From: Rhodoferax sp.
Lineage (GTDB): Bacteria; Pseudomonadota; Gammaproteobacteria; Burkholderiales; Burkholderiaceae_C
DNA: 44,734 nucleotides
Assembly (NCBI GenBank): GCA_009693325.1
Contig: SHXM01000004.1
Coordinates: 1-44,734, forward strand
Direction of reading: 5' to 3'
Of the stretch, positions 24,486-33,139 are shown piece after piece. Numbering within the stretch: the first letter of the stretch is position 1; each line of letters opens with the position of its first letter. A program made the position numbers and the translations under genes. The notes below the pieces were generated by a model. It made no database searches, had not been told where the DNA came from, and worked only from the letters and a program-made list of their open reading frames with translations.

Positions 24486-26474
24486 ATGCGTTTACCGTCC
24501 ATTCTCACACCCTTCGCCCTCTCCTGGCTGATTTTGCTTGGGGCCGCTGAAGCAGGCCCCTTGCCGGCCAAAACGGTCAAAGACGAAGTCCTGCTCGACA
24601 TGAGTCAGGCCTTCAAGCAAGGCGACCGCAAACGGCTCAGTGCCCTGCTGCCGCAGGCACGGGGGCACACCCTGGAACCCTGGGCGGCGTTTTGGGAGCT
24701 GCGGGCGCGGCTTGACAGCGCCACCAGCGCCGAAGTACAGGCTTTTTTCAGCCGCTACGCCAACACCTACCAAGAAGACCGCCTGCGCGCCGACTGGCTG
24801 CTCTTGCTGGGCCAGCGCCGAGACTGGGCCGGCTTTGCCGCAGACCTGCCCAACTACCGCATGAACGACGACAGCGAGCTGCGATGCTATGCGCTCAGCC
24901 GCGACGCCCAGGCCGATGCCGCCGGCTTGGCGGGGGAGGTCAGGCGCCTTTGGTACAAGCAAAAAGAACCGGCCGAGGGCTGCAGCCTTGCGGCGGCGCA
25001 ATTGCATGCCGCCAAGCAGCTCAGCGATGCCGATATCTGGCGCAAAGCCAGGCTGGCCATTGAGAACAACCGGCCCCGTCTGGCGCGCCAGACCGCCGAG
25101 ATCATCTCCGCCCAGGCCGGCAAACCGGTTGATGACATCAGCAGCAGCCCGGCGCGGTTTTTGTTAAAAAAAGCCGCTGGCGGCAGCCACCACAAAGAGT
25201 GGGCAGTGCTGGCCCTGATTCGCCTGGCCGACAACGACCCGGAGCAGGCCGCAGGCCTGATGGAGCAGTACTGGGGTAGCCACCTCACTGAAGAGCAGCA
25301 GTCCTGGGCCTGGGCCGCCATTGGCAAGCAGGCGGCACAAAAATTGTCTGCCAGCGCCAGTGCCCACTTTGCCCGCGCGCTCAACAGCCACCTCACCGAT
25401 GACCAGCTGGGCTGGAAAGTTCGCGCCGCGCTGCGCTCGGCCCGCTGGCCTGAGGTGCTGGCCGCCACGCTGGCCATGAGCCCGCCAGTGCGCGATGAAA
25501 GCATCTGGGTTTATTGGCGCGCCCGCGCTGAACTCCAACTGGCCAAAACCGAGGCCCAGCGGGACGAGGCCAAGCGCCTGCTTGAGGGCATCGCCGGGGT
25601 GCGCGGCTTCTACGAGCAGCTGGCGCTGGCCGATCTGGGCCAAAGCGTGATCACGCCGCCGCGCCCACCAGCGCTGAGCGCCGAAGAAAAAGCCGCAGCG
25701 CGCCAGCACCCCGGGCTGCAGCGCGCGCTCTACGCCATCCAGATCGGGCTGCGCAGCGACGGGGTGCGGGAATGGAACTACAGCGTCAGCCTGCACCAGC
25801 GCGGCGGCATGTCCGACCGCGAGTTGCTTGCCGCCGCCGACCTGGCCTGTGAGCGCGAAGTGTGGGACCGCTGCATCAACACCAGCGAGCGCACCCGCGG
25901 GGTGTTTGATTTCGAGCAGCGCTACCCGATGCCACACCGCGAAGCCGTGCTCACGCGGGCCAAGCAAATCGGTCTTGACCCGGCCTATGTGTATGGCCTG
26001 ATCCGCCAGGAAAGCCGCTTTATCATGGACGCCCAGTCCGCGGTTGGCGCCGCGGGCCTGATGCAGGTGATGCCACCCACAGCGCGCTGGACTGCCAAAA
26101 AAATTGGCCTGGCCGACTTCAAGCCTCATCAAATCACCGAGCGCGACACCAATATTGCCATCGGCACGGGCTACCTCAAACTTGTGCTGGACAATTTTGG
26201 CGGCTCCATGGCGCTCGCCGCTGCGGCCTACAACGCCGGGCCCAGCCGGCCGCGCAGCTGGCGTGGCCAAACCGGCGCCCCGACGCTGGAGGCCGCCATT
26301 TGGGCCGAGAACATCCCCTTTGCCGAGACCCGCGACTATGTCAAGAAAGTACTGGCCAACACCACCAACTATGCCGCCGTCATCACCGGGCAGCCCCAGT
26401 CGCTCAAAGCCCGTCTGGGCAGCATAGGGCCGCTCGGGCCGGGCTCGCCAGACGTATCACCCGACCTACCCTGA
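24486..26474 (+). CDS. Soluble lytic murein transglycosylase
   Basis: This 662-residue periplasmic enzyme cleaves peptidoglycan glycan strands with formation of 1,6-anhydromuramic acid. The ATG at 24486 begins a signal peptide (FALSWLILLGAAEAG-PLPA). A long alpha-helical superhelix of TPR-like repeats (residues ~25-490) forms the Slt70-style ring, with many Leu/Ala-rich repeat units. The goose-lysozyme-type catalytic domain follows, with catalytic Glu in YGLIRQESRFIMDAQSAVGA, GLMQVMPPTARW, the TNIAIGTGYLKLVLDNFGG region and AAAYNAGPSRPRSWR. The longer frame to 23931 is rejected because it would read antisense through the folate gene and lose the signal peptide. The gene is divergent from that folate gene and is followed by a glutathione-transferase gene. 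Confidence 0.94.
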   Translation: MRLPSILTPFALSWLILLGAAEAGPLPAKTVKDEVLLDMSQAFKQGDRKRLSALLPQARGHTLEPWAAFWELRARLDSATSAEVQAFFSRYANTYQEDRLRADWLLLLGQRRDWAGFAADLPNYRMNDDSELRCYALSRDAQADAAGLAGEVRRLWYKQKEPAEGCSLAAAQLHAAKQLSDADIWRKARLAIENNRPRLARQTAEIISAQAGKPVDDISSSPARFLLKKAAGGSHHKEWAVLALIRLADNDPEQAAGLMEQYWGSHLTEEQQSWAWAAIGKQAAQKLSASASAHFARALNSHLTDDQLGWKVRAALRSARWPEVLAATLAMSPPVRDESIWVYWRARAELQLAKTEAQRDEAKRLLEGIAGVRGFYEQLALADLGQSVITPPRPPALSAEEKAAARQHPGLQRALYAIQIGLRSDGVREWNYSVSLHQRGGMSDRELLAAADLACEREVWDRCINTSERTRGVFDFEQRYPMPHREAVLTRAKQIGLDPAYVYGLIRQESRFIMDAQSAVGAAGLMQVMPPTARWTAKKIGLADFKPHQITERDTNIAIGTGYLKLVLDNFGGSMALAAAAYNAGPSRPRSWRGQTGAPTLEAAIWAENIPFAETRDYVKKVLANTTNYAAVITGQPQSLKARLGSIGPLGPGSPDVSPDLP

Positions 26475-26543
26475 GCGGGCCCAGCAGGCCCCAACTGGCC
26501 GGCCCAAATCAAGCCGCAACCCTGGCTGCAAGCCAAACCCACC

Positions 26544-27245
26544 ATGCTCAAGCTCTACATCGGCAACAAAAATTACTCCTCCTGGTCGATGCGGCCCTGG
26601 GTGCTGCTCAAGCAGGCTGGCATAGCGTTTGAAGAGGTGATGGTGCGCTTTGACTCCTTTGCGCCGGGCTCGGCTTTTCGGCGGCGCATCGACCCCCTCA
26701 GCCCGACCGGCAAAGTGCCGCTGCTGCAGGACGGCGACTTGCTTATCTGGGACACGCTGGCAATTGCCGAGTACCTGGCCGAGCGGTTCCCCGAGCACGG
26801 CCTGTGGCCTCGGTCAGTGGCAGCGCGGGCCCGTGCGCGCAGCATCTGCGCCGAAATGCACAGCGGCTTTGGCCAACTGCGCAGCCATTGCCCGATGAAC
26901 ATCGAAGCCGCGCTGCCTGGCACTGGCGCGCTGATCTGGCGCGACAAGCCCGGCGTGCGCAGCGATGTGGCGCGCCTGGTCGCCATGTGGCAAGAACTGC
27001 TGCGCGACCACGGCGGCCCGATGCTGTTTGGCGATTTCTCGGTTGCCGATGCTTTCTACGCGCCAATCTGCATGCGCCTGAAAACCTATGCCCTGCCAGT
27101 GCCCCCGGTGATCGCCGCCTATGTCGCTCGGGTGTGCGCCCTGCCCGGCGTGCAAGCCTGGGTGAGTGAAGCCCTGGCCGAAGACGATTTTCTGGCCTTC
27201 GAGGAGCCCTACCGATTGCAGCGCAGTGCCGGCCCGGGCAGCTGA
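26544..27245 (+). CDS. Glutathione S-transferase family protein
   Basis: This 233-residue cytoplasmic protein has the two-domain GST layout. The thioredoxin-like N-terminal domain (residues ~1-80) starts MLKLYIGNKNYSSWSMRPWVLLKQ, where the Ser in SSWSMRP is the probable thiol-activating residue. It includes PTGKVPLLQDGDLLIWDTLAIAEYLAERFPE with the cis-Pro VPLL and the glutathione-binding pattern. The C-terminal helical domain (residues ~90-225) carries FSVADAFYAPICMRL, the family's N-capping motif region. The composition suggests a YfcF-like class, but the class assignment is uncertain. It would conjugate or reduce electrophiles using glutathione. It lies 69 bp after the transglycosylase gene. 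No strong Shine-Dalgarno is visible. Confidence 0.88.
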   Translation: MLKLYIGNKNYSSWSMRPWVLLKQAGIAFEEVMVRFDSFAPGSAFRRRIDPLSPTGKVPLLQDGDLLIWDTLAIAEYLAERFPEHGLWPRSVAARARARSICAEMHSGFGQLRSHCPMNIEAALPGTGALIWRDKPGVRSDVARLVAMWQELLRDHGGPMLFGDFSVADAFYAPICMRLKTYALPVPPVIAAYVARVCALPGVQAWVSEALAEDDFLAFEEPYRLQRSAGPGS

Positions 27246-27348
27246 GGCTGCTCGAGCAGCCCGGCCGTGTGCTGGGGCGGTAACTTGGCTGTAACCCGCC
27301 TAGCTGCCACAAGTTAGCATCAAGCTCCGCCCACTCTGCCCCCAGGCC

Positions 27349-27723
27349 ATGACACCCAGCGCCCCGCCCGCCCTTGCACCATCCGTCACACCGCAGCAGG
27401 CCGCGGCCGCGCACGGCAGCAGCCCAGCGCCGGCCCCTGTGCGCAGCCTGCGGCCATGGGGCTGGTATGAGGTGCTGGCAGAGGCACCCGGCTACAAGGT
27501 CAAACGCATCGGCGTGGCGCCGGGCCAGCGGCTCAGCCTGCAAAAACACCTGCACCGGGCCGAGCACTGGATGGGTCTGCTGGGCTGCGCCCGGGTCACC
27601 GTGGGCGAACGCAGCCTGGACCTCTTGCCCGGCCAACACATCGACATTGCGCTGGGCGAAGTGCACCGCCTGGCCAACCCGGGCAGCGCCGGGCGGCCCG
27701 ATCAGGCGAGCAGCAAATGCTGA
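27349..27723 (+). CDS. Mannose-6-phosphate-isomerase-like cupin, C-terminally shortened
   Basis: This 124-residue protein starts with a Pro/Ala-rich leader (residues 1-32) and then a cupin of the type found at the C terminus of mannose-1-phosphate guanylyltransferase/mannose-6-phosphate isomerase. It contains RPWGWYEVLAEAPGYKVKRI, PGQRLSLQKHLHRAEHW with metal-binding His and Glu, and GQHIDIALGEVHRLANPG. In the family LANPG is followed by about 25 more residues with an EVQ strand and a GEDDIVR end. Here the frame instead ends within 16 residues (SAGRPDQASSKC), so the last strands are missing. The stop overlaps the start of the ROK kinase gene by seven bases (ATGCTGA). It may be a decayed or altered gene, or a binding-only domain. 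Confidence 0.72.
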   Translation: MTPSAPPALAPSVTPQQAAAAHGSSPAPAPVRSLRPWGWYEVLAEAPGYKVKRIGVAPGQRLSLQKHLHRAEHWMGLLGCARVTVGERSLDLLPGQHIDIALGEVHRLANPGSAGRPDQASSKC

Positions 27724-28715
27724 GTCCCGGCGCTACAGCGGCGGATGACTTTCGGCTGCCAGCTGGCGCCCGCCCGGTGGCCTGTGTCGACATTGGTGGC
27801 ACCAAGGTTGCGGTCAGCGTGGCTGACGCAGCAGGCCTGCGCGGCCGGCTCAGCGAACCCACTGTGCGCACCGGCGACCAGGGGGCGCTGGCCGCGCAAA
27901 TCATGCGCCTGCTGACCCAAAGCTGCAGCGCCGCCGGACTGCGCATGAACGATATACAGGCACTGGGCGTGGCCTCGTGCGGGCCCTTTGTGATGCACCA
28001 GGGCCAGGTCGAGCTGGCCGCACCCAATATTTGCGGCGGCCTGGCCGGACCAGCGCGCGGCCTGCCCAATGACTGGACCAGCGCCTGGCTGGAGGCGCCG
28101 CTGCGGCGGCACTTTGCCCAGGTGAGGGTGGAAAACGACGGCATTGCCGCCCTGGAGGCCGAGCGCCGCTGGGGCGCCTTGCAACAGGGGGGCGTGCCAC
28201 TGGCCCACTGCGCCTATGTCACCTGGAGCACCGGCATTGGCCTGGGCCTGTGCGTAGACGGCCATGTGCTCAGAGGCAAAAACGGCAATGCCGGCCACGC
28301 CGGCCACAGCTTTGTCAGCGACAACCAGGACGCCCTGTGCGGCTGCGGCAACCTGGGCGATGTCGAGGGTCTGGTCGCGGGCAATGCCATTGCCCGGCGC
28401 TTTGCAGCACTGGGCTACCCCAGCGCTGCTGCCTTGTTCGCAGCAGGCCAGGCCGGCGACAGCGCTGCCAGCGCCCTGATCGACGAGCTTTGCCGGGTGA
28501 TGGGGCGCGCCCTTTACAACCTGATCGTCACGCTCGATCTGCAGCGCATCAGCATCGGTGGCAGTGTGTTCTGGCACCACCGCGCCCTGCTGCTGCCCAA
28601 GCTGCAAGCCCAGATTCAGGGCAAACTGCCCTCGCTCACCGATGGCTGCGAGCTTCTGAGCGCCGGCCTGGGCGAGCGCGTGGGCGACTTTGCCGCCCTG
28701 GCACTGGTCGCCTGA
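27717..28715 (+). CDS. ROK-family sugar kinase
   Basis: This 332-residue protein has the ROK layout. The N-terminal phosphate-binding motif is ACVDIGGTKVAVSVAD, followed by GVASCGPF, VENDGIAALEAERRWG (catalytic Asp in ENDG), STGIGLGLCVDG and KNGNAGHAGHSFV. The ROK zinc motif expected to read as Cys-x-Cys-Gly followed by Gly-Cys-x-Glu appears as LCGCGNLGDVEG: the third cysteine is Asp. It would phosphorylate glucose, fructose or N-acetyl-sugars with ATP; the sugar cannot be deduced. The altered zinc site could weaken folding or activity, or mark a regulatory role. Translation is coupled by a seven-base overlap to the preceding cupin gene, which belongs to sugar-phosphate metabolism. An alternative view is a ROK regulator, but there is no HTH domain. 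Confidence 0.86.
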   Translation: MLSPGATAADDFRLPAGARPVACVDIGGTKVAVSVADAAGLRGRLSEPTVRTGDQGALAAQIMRLLTQSCSAAGLRMNDIQALGVASCGPFVMHQGQVELAAPNICGGLAGPARGLPNDWTSAWLEAPLRRHFAQVRVENDGIAALEAERRWGALQQGGVPLAHCAYVTWSTGIGLGLCVDGHVLRGKNGNAGHAGHSFVSDNQDALCGCGNLGDVEGLVAGNAIARRFAALGYPSAAALFAAGQAGDSAASALIDELCRVMGRALYNLIVTLDLQRISIGGSVFWHHRALLLPKLQAQIQGKLPSLTDGCELLSAGLGERVGDFAALALVA

Positions 28716-29037
28716 GCCCGGCGCCAAGCCCACCCAAACCCGCCATTCCCACGCCGCCTGCCGTGCATCCCTTGGACACGGGAATCGATGACTTCCCCAA
28801 TTGGCCGGTCTGAGCCGGGAACAGCGGCTGTGAGTGGCCGGGCCTGGCCAGCGCAAAAATTGATAATCTCGAAAAAAATAGCTTTTTCATCGATTATTAT
28901 GTTCAAAACTTTGTCTAGCCAATACACTCTCACCGTCAAAAAAGCCTGGCAATGGCGGGTTTCGCGCTAGGCTGTGCACCGACGCTCAACATCGGCCCCG
29001 CGGGTAGTCAAAACAAAACAGAGGTAAGGGATGGCTT
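28716..29037. other. Intergenic region, 322 bp, with AT-rich promoter-like centre
   Basis: This gap separates the ROK gene from the signalling island. Bases 28855-28935 are AT-rich in a GC-rich setting. They hold an imperfect inverted repeat (ATAATC at 28863-28868 and GAAAAA from 28871 pair with TTTTTC at 28883-28888 and GATTAT at 28892-28897). This may form a hairpin or a regulator site upstream of the gene starting at 29038. The flanks are GC-rich and contain no gene I can support. Promoter hexamers were not assigned. Confidence 0.5.
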
Positions 29038-30216
29038 GTGAATCTGCTGGTTAACGCTGCCTTGCTCGAACGCATGGCCGAGGGCGTTATTTTGCTGAAC
29101 GCCAGCGGGCAGGTAACCGACTTCAATGCGGCTGGGCGGCCCTGGTTGGCGGCCTGTGGCGAGGCCCGGGCCAGCTTGGAAAAGCACATCAAGCGCCATG
29201 CGGCCGAGCTCGCCGACGGGCCCTGTGTGGTCGATGTTTTTGGTCCGCAGGCAGGCGTTGGCGCGGCGATTGAGGTGCACCTGTGCAGCAACGGCCCGCA
29301 GTCCTATGCCCTGTTCATTGCGCCGCCGCTGGCGGCGGCTCCAGCACCCGCCGTGCCCGCCGATAAAACCGGTTTTCTAGACCTGCTGGGCGAAGAGATA
29401 CGCCACGAAATCACCCAGTGGCGAGCCCAACTGCAGGCGGGCCAAGCCGGGGCCACAGATGCGGGACTGCTGGCTAGGCACTCGGAGCGCCTGGGGCGGC
29501 TGTTTGTGGTGTTCGACCAGCTCTCGCGCATCAGCCATGATGACGCACTGGGCCAGGGCGAGCGCCTGGCGCTGCCAGCGCTGCTGCAGGAGGTTTTGGC
29601 AGACATGCCGCACCGGCGCGCCGACTACGCCCTGATCAGCACGCCGGCCGGCAAGGGCCGGGCCCTGGGTGTGGTTTATGGCAACGCCGGCTTGCTCAAG
29701 TGCAGCCTGCGCGGCCTGCTCGAAGCGCTTGACGAAGCCGCGCCAAAGCACAGCCAGATCGAGTTGCAAATGCGCCAAAGCGGCGCCTACATCATGCTGA
29801 GCACTGGCTTTGCCACGGGCGCGCGCCGGGGCCCAAGGGAGCCGGCGGCAGCAAACCCGCAGGCCAGCGAGCCGCTGCGCCATGCCCCCGCCCTGCACAC
29901 CGAGGCAGATATTCGCCTGCCCATTGCGCGGCGCATTGTGGCGCTGCATGGCGGCCAACTCAAAACCGTTGACGCCGACAGCGCACGCCGGGGCGGCCCT
30001 GCCGGCCTGGCCTCTTTCACCCTGGTGCTGCCCACTGGCGCCATGCTGCCGGGCGGGCGGCGGCTGGAATGCGCCGACTGCCCCACCGCACAGCAGGCCC
30101 AGGCCTATGCCCGCGACCTCGCCACCCTGATGCCAGGCCCCGACCCAGGCGCCGATGTATCGGGCGAAGAGGTGGCGTTTTTAATGCAAGTGATGGCTGA
30201 AAAACCCCGCAAGTAA
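29038..30216 (+). CDS. PAS / degenerate histidine-kinase-like protein (copy A)
   Basis: This 392-residue protein opens with a PAS-like region (residues ~1-110: ALLERMAEGVILLNASGQVTDFN). A HisKA-like segment EEIRHEITQWRAQL follows, with a His-Glu pair where the H-box would be. The ATPase-like region has only faint boxes: GLLKCSLRGLLEAL replaces the N-box and DIRLPIARRIVALHGGQL ends it, with no clear DxGxG or GxGxG. The tail has CADC then QAQAYARDLA. The paralogue at 36108-37204 keeps the tail, including the CxxC. The start is GTG with AAGGGA six bases upstream. It probably senses a ligand through PAS and acts as a non-catalytic partner of the adjacent kinases. No membrane segment. It leads the five-gene plus-strand run 29038-36072. 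Confidence 0.72.
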   Translation: MNLLVNAALLERMAEGVILLNASGQVTDFNAAGRPWLAACGEARASLEKHIKRHAAELADGPCVVDVFGPQAGVGAAIEVHLCSNGPQSYALFIAPPLAAAPAPAVPADKTGFLDLLGEEIRHEITQWRAQLQAGQAGATDAGLLARHSERLGRLFVVFDQLSRISHDDALGQGERLALPALLQEVLADMPHRRADYALISTPAGKGRALGVVYGNAGLLKCSLRGLLEALDEAAPKHSQIELQMRQSGAYIMLSTGFATGARRGPREPAAANPQASEPLRHAPALHTEADIRLPIARRIVALHGGQLKTVDADSARRGGPAGLASFTLVLPTGAMLPGGRRLECADCPTAQQAQAYARDLATLMPGPDPGADVSGEEVAFLMQVMAEKPRK

Positions 30217-30230
30217 ACCAAGGACAAGCG

Positions 30231-30593
30231 ATGAAGACTGTGCTGATTGTGGATGACCATGCCGACATGCGCCGCTTGTTGTCGATCTCGGCTGGCAGCG
30301 ACTTCCATGTGCTGGAGGCCGAGGACGGAGAGAGCGCGCTCGAAGCGATCAGGCGCCAGCGCCCGGATGCGGTGCTGCTCGACATCATGATGCCCGGCGC
30401 CATGGACGGGCTGCAGGTGCTCGACGCCATTCGCGCCGACCCCGCCCTCAAGGGTATCCGGGTGGCCATGGTCACCGCCCGTGGTCAGGCCAGCGACCTG
30501 GGCATTGGCAAGGCACACGGGGCTGATGCTTATTTTGTCAAACCCTTCAGTCCGCTCAAGCTGCTCAGCTGGCTGCGCAGCAACCTCAACTGA
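30231..30593 (+). CDS. Single-domain response regulator (CheY-like)
   Basis: This 120-residue stand-alone receiver has all the standard residues: acidic pair in VLIVDDHADM, phospho-acceptor Asp in VLLDIMMPGAMDG (near residue 52), Thr in AMVTARG and Lys in YFVKPFSP. There is no output domain, so it would signal through protein contact, as CheY and Spo0F do. It lies 14 bp after copy A and 19 bp before the membrane sensor kinase gene, so those kinases are its natural partners. It could carry phosphate from the kinases to the HD-GYP or hybrid kinase; this is inference. The start is preceded by AAGGACAAGCG. Confidence 0.92.
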   Translation: MKTVLIVDDHADMRRLLSISAGSDFHVLEAEDGESALEAIRRQRPDAVLLDIMMPGAMDGLQVLDAIRADPALKGIRVAMVTARGQASDLGIGKAHGADAYFVKPFSPLKLLSWLRSNLN

Positions 30594-30612
30594 ACCGGCC
30601 AAGACCCGCGCC

Positions 30613-33138
30613 GTGGACAACAAGCTTTTGGCCCATCTGGGGCGCTGGCAACTGGCCGTTTGGCTGAACTGCTTGTTCTGGCTTGGGCTGCTGGCTGATA
30701 GCGCTTGGCTCGGGTTCGAGACAATGAAAGAGCGCCAACAAGCTTCCGTTGCCCTGGCACACCAAGGCGCCTTGCGCTACCTGTCAGCCAACCTGCGGCA
30801 ACAGTTTGACCAGACCGATGAGCTGCTTTGGGTAGCGGTGGCAAACTTTGGGCGGGCACGGAGCCCAGCAGCAACAGCAGCAGCAACAGCAGCAGCAGCA
30901 GCAGTAACAGCGGGCATCCCCCTCGCCTCGTCTTTCATTTGCCCTGGCTTGACTGTGCTGAACGCCCGGGGCGAGGTCTCGCTCAGCGAACCCGGCGTGC
31001 AAGAAAGCGGGCGAGAAAGTGAGCGCTTGGTCGCTGATTTAGCCTGGCACCGCGCCAACAACACCCAGCAGATGCACCTGGGCGAAATCTACCAAAGCCC
31101 GCAAGACGACCGATTGCAATGGCATGTCAGCCGACGCATCAACACCGCATCGGGCGAATTCGCAGGCCTGGTGGCCTGCCATATCGACCTGAATGCCAGT
31201 TTGATATTTGGCTTGGCGCGCCGCGATAAAGACGGCACCAGTCTGATTGCCCTCAGCGATGGGCAGGTGTTGCTGCAAAACACCGATGCTGGCACCAAGC
31301 TGGGCGTGGGCAGGCTAAGCCCTGGCCTGCTTGAGAGCATCCGCCTTGCTGAGGATGGCCCGCGTGCGCACCTGCAGCAAGACCCTGACGGCGAGCTGCG
31401 CCAGTACAGCTGGCAGGCAATGGCTGGCAAGCCCGTGCTGATAGTCAATGGCATGTCGACGAAAAACATCGACGCGCTCACCGCCCCTGCGCGGCAACTG
31501 ATCGGCTGGCTTGTTGGCCTGACTAGCCTGCTTATCGCAATCGCTACGGCCGCCATGCTGTGGGGACTGCGGTCTTTGTTTGCGCAGTTCCGCTTGCGCC
31601 TCAATGACGAGCAGCAACTGATTGAGCAACAGCAGTTGCTGCAGCAGGTCCTGACCACTGCTGGCGCCGGGCAATGGCAATTGCAATGGCCAAGCATGCG
31701 GCTGACTGTGTCAAATCTGCTGGTGCTGCGTCTTGGGTTGGACGTCGGAGGCGACGGTAACGCCTCTGATTATCTTCAGCAAACCAGCACCTTCTCGGCG
31801 AAAGTCTGGCTGCGGCTGATCCACCCAGCAGACCGGGGCCTGGCCGAAGATTTTGCACAAGCCAGGCGCAAGGGTCTTCAGACCAAGCTTGAGGTGGTGA
31901 TTCGCCTGCGCCACCAAGCCGGCCATTTCTGCTGGTTTCGCCTGACCGGCCAAGTTCAGCCGAACAACATTGGCCAAGGCAGGGTGTTGAACGGCCTGGC
32001 CATTGATGTCACTGAAGAACGCTTTGCCCGCACGCAAATCGAAGACCGCACAACACAATTGAACACCCTGTTTTCGATCAGCCCGGACGGGCTGGTGGTG
32101 TTTGACGCGCAACGGGTGGTCAAGTACGCCAACCCGGCCTTCGAGCGCTTAAGCAATGGCCGCTCGGAGCAGATTAAAAACATGCGCGAGGCCGTGTTTT
32201 CAAGCTGGCTGGGTAGCCTGTGCACGGCCGAGCGGGGTTTTTCGGGAATTGCACTGCTGCGCAGCAAAGCCAGCACAGACCCGAACTCAGCCTGGGAGCT
32301 GATCACCACAGAGGGCCCGCCAAGCCGGGTTTTACGCTTGTCGCTGGTGCTCAGCAGCGCACAGAGCGTGTCGCAAATTCTCTACCTGCGCGATGTCACC
32401 CACGAAACCGAGGTGGCAAGAATTAAAAATCAATTTTTAACAAGTGCCGCGCATGAGCTGCGCACCCCCCTGGCCAGCGTGGTGGGCTTTGCCGAAATTT
32501 TGGTCACTCATAATGTCACAGCGGACAAACAGCTGGAGTTTGCCCGCATCGTCTGGCGCCAGTCGCTGCATCTCTCGGGCATATTGGACGAACTGCTTGA
32601 CATCTCGCGCATGGACGCCCGTGGCGCGGCTGGCTGGCATCTTCAGGCGCTTGATCTCGCCGAGCTTGCTGGCCAGGTGCTGGCTTCTTTTCAACCGCCA
32701 AGCGGCCATCTGCGGGCAAGGCTTCAGCTCTCGCCCATAGGCGTCCGGGTTGATGCCATGCGGGCGCAGCAGGTGATTCGAAACGTGTTGTCCAACGCCC
32801 ACGTCCACAGCGAACCGGGCAGCCCGATCAATATCCGCCAGGCCCCGGCCCAGCTGCACCCGGACAGTGGCGCCCCTTTGCTTGGCATCGAGATCCAGGA
32901 CGCTGGGCGCGGCATGAACGAGCAAGAATTAGCGCAGGCCTTCGACCGTTTTTACCGCGCCGACCCCAGCGGCAGCCGGCCCGGTACCGGCCTGGGCCTG
33001 AGCCTTTGCCAAGACATCATGAAGCTGTTGGGCGGCCTGATTCTCCTGCGCAGCGCACCGCAACAAGGCACCACGGTGACGCTCCTGTTTGTGCAAGACG
33101 CTCTGCCGGTGGGCCACAGCCCAGCAGAGCCGGGCTGA
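30613..33138 (+). CDS. Membrane-bound sensor histidine kinase with PAS domains
   Basis: This protein of about 841 residues has two membrane helices: LAVWLNCLFWLGLLADSAWL (residues ~15-34) and LIGWLVGLTSLLIAIATAAML (~296-316). The periplasmic sensor between them, about 260 residues, is dCACHE-like in size and contains an alanine/threonine run encoded by a CAG-type repeat at 30866-30910. Two PAS-like domains follow (~345-480 and ~500-600, TLFSISPDGLVVFDAQRVVKYAN). The kinase core has the H-box AAHELRTPLASVVGFAE, N-box RNVLSNAHVHSE, G1 IQDAGRGMNE and G2 PGTGLGLSLCQD, so it is active. The start is uncertain: GTG at 30613 keeps the first membrane helix but has no clear Shine-Dalgarno, and the next ATG at 30724 would lose it. 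The gene is 2 bp from the HD-GYP gene. Confidence 0.86.
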   Translation: MDNKLLAHLGRWQLAVWLNCLFWLGLLADSAWLGFETMKERQQASVALAHQGALRYLSANLRQQFDQTDELLWVAVANFGRARSPAATAAATAAAAAVTAGIPLASSFICPGLTVLNARGEVSLSEPGVQESGRESERLVADLAWHRANNTQQMHLGEIYQSPQDDRLQWHVSRRINTASGEFAGLVACHIDLNASLIFGLARRDKDGTSLIALSDGQVLLQNTDAGTKLGVGRLSPGLLESIRLAEDGPRAHLQQDPDGELRQYSWQAMAGKPVLIVNGMSTKNIDALTAPARQLIGWLVGLTSLLIAIATAAMLWGLRSLFAQFRLRLNDEQQLIEQQQLLQQVLTTAGAGQWQLQWPSMRLTVSNLLVLRLGLDVGGDGNASDYLQQTSTFSAKVWLRLIHPADRGLAEDFAQARRKGLQTKLEVVIRLRHQAGHFCWFRLTGQVQPNNIGQGRVLNGLAIDVTEERFARTQIEDRTTQLNTLFSISPDGLVVFDAQRVVKYANPAFERLSNGRSEQIKNMREAVFSSWLGSLCTAERGFSGIALLRSKASTDPNSAWELITTEGPPSRVLRLSLVLSSAQSVSQILYLRDVTHETEVARIKNQFLTSAAHELRTPLASVVGFAEILVTHNVTADKQLEFARIVWRQSLHLSGILDELLDISRMDARGAAGWHLQALDLAELAGQVLASFQPPSGHLRARLQLSPIGVRVDAMRAQQVIRNVLSNAHVHSEPGSPINIRQAPAQLHPDSGAPLLGIEIQDAGRGMNEQELAQAFDRFYRADPSGSRPGTGLGLSLCQDIMKLLGGLILLRSAPQQGTTVTLLFVQDALPVGHSPAEPG
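30866..30910 (+). repeat. CAG/CAA-type trinucleotide repeat inside the sensor kinase gene
   Basis: About 15 triplets, mostly GCA in frame with ACA interruptions, encode an Ala/Thr run (AATAAATAAAAAVTA) in the predicted periplasmic domain. Such runs can expand or shrink by slippage in whole codons without breaking the frame, so length may vary between strains. Confidence 0.85.
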
Positions 33139-33139
33139 A

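Noticed and set aside
30866-30910. CRISPR-like or mobile repeat
   Set aside because: It is an in-frame codon repeat with no spacers and lies within a coding sequence.
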